Source of the DNA: Cloacibacillus sp.
GTDB lineage: Bacteria > Synergistota > Synergistia > Synergistales > Synergistaceae
DNA: 8,777 nt
NCBI RefSeq assembly: GCF_020860125.1
Contig: NZ_JAJBUX010000034.1
Location: forward strand, 1-8,777
Direction of reading: 5' to 3'
Position numbers and translations under genes: made by a program. Positions 5,719-8,777 of this stretch are shown one piece after another. The notes beneath the pieces are model-generated. The model had not been told where the DNA came from, did no database searches, and saw nothing but the letters and a program-made list of their open reading frames with translations. Position 1 is the first letter of the stretch. Each line of letters starts with the position of its first letter.

Positions 5719-5725
5719 AACGACA

Positions 5726-6721
5726 TTGAACACGACGATTCTTGGCGCGGGCAGCTTCGGTACCGCCATGGCGGTGCACCTGACCTCCCTTGGCCATAAT
5801 GTAAAGATGTGGACGATCGACGCAGAACAGGCGGAAATTATGAACAGGGAACATAGGAATAATTTCTGTTTCTTCGACACGGTGCTGCCGGATAAGATCG
5901 CGGCGACCACCGACCTGCGGGAGGCCCTTGACTTCTCCGACCGCTATATAATGGCGATACCGACGCAGTTTGAACGGGAGGTCTGCGGCAAGATAGCGGC
6001 GCTCTCTCCCGCGCCGGGACATATGCTGAACCTGGCTAAAGGCATCGAGATATCGACGGGCAATCTGCTCCATAAGGTACACGAGGAGTTATGCCCCAAT
6101 ATGGTCTACTCCGCGCTCTCCGGACCAAGCCACGTGGAAGAGGTGCTCATCGACTGCCCGACGACCGTGGCTCTCGCCTCCAAAGACGAGGAGGAGGCCA
6201 GGTCATGGCAGGAGCTGTTAAACGGCGGAAATTTCCGCGTCTATACGAGCACGGACGTTATCGGCCTGGAGGTCGGCGGCGCGACTAAGAATATATACGC
6301 GATCGCGGCCGGCATCTCAAAGGCCTTACAGCTCGGCGACAACGCCCTCGCGGCGCTCGCGTCGCGTGGACTGGCCGAGATAATGCGCTTCGGCGCGAAG
6401 CTCGGCGCTTCGCCGCTCACGCTCTCGGGACTCGCGGGGGTCGGCGACCTCATGGTCACCTGCTACAGCATGCATTCGCGCAACTTCCGTCTCGGCCTCG
6501 CCGTCGGCAGCGGCATGAGCATGGACGAGGCGGTGGAGGAGCTGGGACAGGTCGCCGAGGGCGCCTACACGGTGCGCGCCGTCGTCGAAAACAGCAAAAA
6601 ATTTGACGTCGATATGCCTCTCGCCGACGCGGTTTACCGCGTACTCTACAAGGATGAAGATCCTCACGAGCTGCTGAAAGAGCTCTTCGCAAGGCCGGTA
6701 AAACCGGAGATGCGGCTGTAG
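5726..6721 (+). CDS. gpsA: Glycerol-3-phosphate dehydrogenase [NAD(P)+]
   Basis: GpsA reduces dihydroxyacetone phosphate to sn-glycerol 3-phosphate with NAD(P)H, supplying the backbone for membrane phospholipids. It is a soluble cytoplasmic enzyme. From the TTG start the protein has 331 residues, close to the usual 330-340. The N-terminal Rossmann motif GAGSFG is at 7-12, only six residues from the start as in other GpsA proteins. NLAKGIE (102-108, Lys105) and GGATKN (184-189, Lys188) carry the conserved lysines of the active site. SGPSH (132-136), GLAGVGDLMVTC (235-246) and SRN (251-253) form the substrate and cofactor region. VAEGAYTVRAV (276-286) and the C-terminal DMPLADAVY (296-304) are also typical. 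All key residues appear present. It follows fdhD by 52 bases and ends at a strong bidirectional terminator, so fdhD-gpsA is a likely two-gene unit. A perfect 10-bp palindrome, GCCCGCGGGC (6721-6730), spans the end of the stop codon. Confidence 0.97.
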   Translation: MNTTILGAGSFGTAMAVHLTSLGHNVKMWTIDAEQAEIMNREHRNNFCFFDTVLPDKIAATTDLREALDFSDRYIMAIPTQFEREVCGKIAALSPAPGHMLNLAKGIEISTGNLLHKVHEELCPNMVYSALSGPSHVEEVLIDCPTTVALASKDEEEARSWQELLNGGNFRVYTSTDVIGLEVGGATKNIYAIAAGISKALQLGDNALAALASRGLAEIMRFGAKLGASPLTLSGLAGVGDLMVTCYSMHSRNFRLGLAVGSGMSMDEAVEELGQVAEGAYTVRAVVENSKKFDVDMPLADAVYRVLYKDEDPHELLKELFARPVKPEMRL

Positions 6722-6744
6722 CCCGCGGGCGAAACACCGGCTGT

Positions 6745-6789
6745 AAAAAGAAAAAAGAGATGAGGAGGGATAAGCCCCTCCTCATTTTT
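6745..6789. terminator. Strong bidirectional terminator between gpsA and the MATE gene
   Basis: A perfect 10-bp stem ATGAGGAGGG (6760-6769) / CCCTCCTCAT (6776-6785) encloses a 6-base loop. It is followed by TTTTT (6785-6789) on the plus strand. An A-rich tract (6745-6757) supplies the U-tract for the minus strand. It serves gpsA and the convergent MATE gene, which ends at 6812. Confidence 0.9.
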
Positions 6790-6811
6790 GTCGTTTACGG
6801 CAGACGCGCCC

Positions 6812-8119
6812 TTATCCCGCTCGGCAGGCGTTCGGCGAATCAGCCCTTCGTTTCACGGCGGCGGCGAGCAGTGCCGTCGTCATCTGCGAGGCCGGCATCG
6901 CGAGCCATACGCCGGTCAGTCCGAGAAAGGCTGGCAGCATCAGCAGAAAAATCAGCAGCAGGAGCGGCTCGGCGTAGACAAGGATATATGATAGCAGGCT
7001 CTCCTCCGTCGCGTAAAAGCCGGCGGCGGTGATACGGGTATAGGCCAGAAAGAGGACTCCGGCGAGAAATAGCGGCAGCGTCTCGCCAACGCCGCGGCTC
7101 ACCGGCGGCGACGCTCCGAAGAGGCCGCCAATCCGCCAGCGCGCCAGAAAGAGGAGGCAGACGGAGAAGAGGCTGAGCGCCCCCGCGGTAGCGTAGGCCA
7201 GCCGGCAGGTGCGTTTCATATCGGCCCGCCGACCCCTGCCGTAGTAGCGGCTGATCATCGGCTGGCAGCCGTCGCCTATCCCCTGCAGCAGCAGATAGAC
7301 GATGGTGACGATATATCCCACGCAGGCGTAGCAGGCGACCGCTCCCTCGCCGCCGTAGAGGACGGCGAAGCGGTTCATGAGGATCATCCCGATCATGGGA
7401 GAAAAGGTTATCCCAAAGGGCGCGAGGGATATCTTCAATATCACCGAGAACAGATGCGGCGCGCGCCGCGCTGGAGGAAGGGAGAGCGGATATCTCTTTG
7501 CGGCAAAATAGAGCGCCGCGCCAAGCGCCGTCACCGCCTGCCCGATCACAGTAGCCGCCGCCGCGCCCGCCATGCCCCAGCCAAAGACCATGATAAAGAG
7601 CCAGTCCAGGATGATATTGGCGATAAAACCGGCGGACATGGCGAACATCGCACAGAGAGAACCGCCCATATTCCTTATCAGCGGGATGAGCCCCGTTCCA
7701 AAGACCTGGAACAGAGCGCCCGCGGCGATAAATACCAGATATTCCATACCAAGCGTGAGCGTCGCCCCCTCCGCGCCGAGAGCCCCGAGCAGCGGCCCGG
7801 CCAAGACAAAAAAGAGGAGGGAGAGCAGCGCGCCGCAGAGCAGCAGCAAGAGGAGCGCGGAGCTGAAATAGTGCCGCTCCCCCTCGGCGTCCCCCTGAGC
7901 GCCGCAGATGGCGAAGCGGATCGCGCCGCCCATGCCGATCCCCGTGCCCACGGCCTGCAAAAGCGCGGTGACGGGAAAGGCGAAGTTGATCGCCGCGAGC
8001 CCCGCGTCGCCGATGCTGTTGCCGACAAAAAAGCCGTCTACCACGGCGTAGACGCCGGATAGGGCGAAGGCCGCGAGAGAGGGCAGCACATAAGAAAAAA
8101 ATTCTCCGGCGTTCTTCAT
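6812..8119 (-). CDS. MATE family multidrug efflux pump, MepA-like
   Basis: This 435-residue inner-membrane protein is of the MATE family, antiporters that export cationic drugs and dyes in exchange for Na+ or H+. It shows the expected two-fold layout of about twelve hydrophobic segments. The first repeat has VDGFFVGN (27-34) followed by the GLAAINFAFPV region (40-50), then RNMGG (149-153) and the N-x2-LDW...GMAGAAAAT stretch (168-190). The second repeat has QGIGDGCQPMISRYYG (279-294), the typical MATE signature. Between them lies a basic loop of about 20 residues (208-225). The length is normal for the family. The ATG at 8119 overlaps the stop of the upstream regulator as ATGA, so translation is probably coupled. 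A weak GGAGAAG precedes it inside the regulator gene. Pairing with a MarR regulator recalls mepR-mepA of Staphylococcus aureus. The substrate cannot be read from sequence. Confidence 0.94.
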   Translation of the reverse strand: MKNAGEFFSYVLPSLAAFALSGVYAVVDGFFVGNSIGDAGLAAINFAFPVTALLQAVGTGIGMGGAIRFAICGAQGDAEGERHYFSSALLLLLLCGALLSLLFFVLAGPLLGALGAEGATLTLGMEYLVFIAAGALFQVFGTGLIPLIRNMGGSLCAMFAMSAGFIANIILDWLFIMVFGWGMAGAAAATVIGQAVTALGAALYFAAKRYPLSLPPARRAPHLFSVILKISLAPFGITFSPMIGMILMNRFAVLYGGEGAVACYACVGYIVTIVYLLLQGIGDGCQPMISRYYGRGRRADMKRTCRLAYATAGALSLFSVCLLFLARWRIGGLFGASPPVSRGVGETLPLFLAGVLFLAYTRITAAGFYATEESLLSYILVYAEPLLLLIFLLMLPAFLGLTGVWLAMPASQMTTALLAAAVKRRADSPNACRAG

Positions 8120-8565
8120 CTCTTCTCCGGCAGCCCCTCGCGGAAATACTCAACGAAGCGGGCCATGCCGTCGATCAGGGCTCCGCGCCCGTCCGCTCCC
8201 ATTCTATCCATCACATGCAGCTCCAGCTCCAGAAGTTCGGGGATGATGGCGGCGGCCAGCGCCTCGCCCTCCTGCGTAAGGTGTATCAGCTTATTCCTCC
8301 GGTCCGACTTCAGGTAAGAAAACTCTATCAGCCCGCGCCGTTCAAAATCCTTTAATATCGCGTTGACCGTCTGCTTGGGAAAAAGCCACCTGTCGCAGAT
8401 CATCCTCTGCGTACATCCGTCCCGGTCATAGTAGAGCGAATGAAGCACCAGCACCGAGCTGCCGCCGATTCCGTGAGCCTTCGACCATTCTTCGTATATT
8501 ACGGTCATATCGCGCCACAGCGAGTAAAACCGCCGCAGCTCCGCGTCGGGGATCTTTCCGTACAT
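8116..8565 (-). CDS. MarR family transcriptional regulator of the MATE pump
   Basis: This 149-residue winged helix-turn-helix protein is of the MarR family. Such proteins bind palindromic operators as dimers and usually release them when they bind a small ligand. The DNA-binding core runs from CTQRMICDRW (51-60) through the recognition helix KQTVNAILKDFERRGLI (64-80) to the wing with SDRRNKLIHLT (87-97), a typical MarR signature. N- and C-terminal helices (about 5-30 and 100-145) would form the dimer. The start at 8565 is set by GGAGGTG (plus 8571-8577), 5 bases before the ATG. An in-frame ATG 14 codons upstream (8607) overlaps the -10 box and would lie upstream of the predicted transcript start, so it is unlikely. 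The stop overlaps the MATE start by four bases. The gene most likely represses its own operon through the palindromes at 8584-8628. The inducer is unknown. Confidence 0.9.
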   Translation of the reverse strand: MYGKIPDAELRRFYSLWRDMTVIYEEWSKAHGIGGSSVLVLHSLYYDRDGCTQRMICDRWLFPKQTVNAILKDFERRGLIEFSYLKSDRRNKLIHLTQEGEALAAAIIPELLELELHVMDRMGADGRGALIDGMARFVEYFREGLPEKR

Positions 8566-8570
8566 CACCG

Positions 8571-8577
8571 CACCTCC
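8571..8577 (-). promoter_or_regulatory. Ribosome binding site that sets the marR-type gene start
   Basis: On the minus strand GGAGGTG lies 5 bases before ATG at 8565. It falls inside the longer open frame, which shows that the upstream ATG at 8607 is not the start. Confidence 0.8.
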
Positions 8578-8583
8578 AATTTT

Positions 8584-8628
8584 AGTCCAATTTCGGACTG
8601 TTGGCATTATAGTACGAAAGTGGACTTT
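8584..8628 (-). promoter_or_regulatory. Candidate operator sites of the MarR-MATE operon
   Basis: AGTCC-6 bases-GGACT (8584-8599) is a perfect-armed inverted repeat that covers the predicted transcription start. A second palindrome, AAAGT-GG-ACTTT (8617-8628), lies between the -35 and -10 boxes and contains another GGACT half-site (8622-8626). The placement is ideal for repression by the encoded MarR protein. Assignment to that protein is inference. Confidence 0.55.
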
Positions 8629-8634
8629 TTACAA
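8606..8634 (-). promoter_or_regulatory. Promoter of the MarR-MATE operon
   Basis: Minus-strand TTGTAA (plus 8629-8634) and TATAAT (plus 8606-8611) are separated by 17 bases. The predicted start is near 8599, giving a leader of about 34 bases before the ATG at 8565. Confidence 0.7.
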
Positions 8635-8777
8635 GTCTCTTTTCTGGGTTGGTATTCAGCCGCGAAGACAGGCAGAGGCGGGGCAACGAAAAAAAGGGAG
8701 CCGCGCACAGCAATATATTTTATAAGGGGGGCAAAAAAAAGGGCGAATTAAAACAAAAAAAACAGCCACCACAAGCA
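8635..8777. other. Intergenic end of window with repeated A-tracts
   Basis: No gene is supported here. Runs of seven or eight A residues occur at 8689-8695, 8733-8740 and 8755-8762. On the minus strand the last two read as T8 tracts, one of them directly after GGTGGCTG. That could be the tail of an intrinsic terminator whose stem lies partly beyond the window edge. This cannot be decided from the window. Confidence 0.4.

Noticed and set aside
6840..8153. 437-codon open frame on the minus strand in another frame across the MATE gene
   Set aside because: It is extremely Arg/Gly-rich and lacks hydrophobic segments. The overlapping frame encodes a clear MATE protein, so this is a GC-driven shadow.
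8440..8751. 103-codon plus-strand frame across the marR start and upstream region
   Set aside because: It lies antisense to the regulator and its promoter, has no ribosome site, and its C-terminal part is low-complexity.

Overview
The window looks like an ordinary chromosomal stretch of a moderately GC-rich bacterium that uses strong AGGAGG-type ribosome binding sites. The mix of genes (two YkvI-type transporters, an FdhD protein, a QueT vitamin-type transporter and a MepA-like MATE pump) fits an anaerobic gut or sludge lineage. My best guess is Synergistota, perhaps close to Cloacibacillus, or an anaerobic Firmicute. This rests on recollection, not a search, and is weak.

Layout. Positions 1-616 hold no convincing gene. 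They carry small hairpins, a large imperfect inverted repeat (86-213) bordered by a 15-bp direct repeat, and the regulatory region of the first gene. Positions 617-3155 hold two tandem, separately transcribed paralogues of the YkvI membrane family, about 70% identical over a gapless alignment counted by hand. Between them lie a good terminator and an AT-rich leader. A proline iminopeptidase-like alpha/beta hydrolase follows on the minus strand (3269-4165). It has an extended -10 promoter and a long, structured 5' leader. Next is a divergent pair: queT (minus, 4432-4914) and fdhD (plus, 4954-5673), whose promoters appear to overlap on the same few bases. fdhD is followed by gpsA (5726-6721, TTG start). 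gpsA converges on a MATE efflux gene (minus, 6812-8119) across a strong bidirectional terminator. The MATE gene overlaps an upstream marR-type regulator (8116-8565) by four bases, forming a regulator-pump operon like mepRA with an operator-like palindrome at its promoter. The last 200 bases are an intergenic region with several A-tracts.

The genes do not form one pathway. Four of the seven are membrane transporters: two YkvI, one QueT and one MATE. The rest are housekeeping (GpsA), cofactor or enzyme maturation (FdhD), a hydrolase and a regulator. I see no phage, insertion sequence, CRISPR, defence or secondary-metabolite system.

The points most worth a second look are a hydrolase whose catalytic histidine position is glutamine, an FdhD with no CxxC motif, a probable leaderless queT transcript, and two possibly related structured repeat elements at about 50-250 and 4200-4305.
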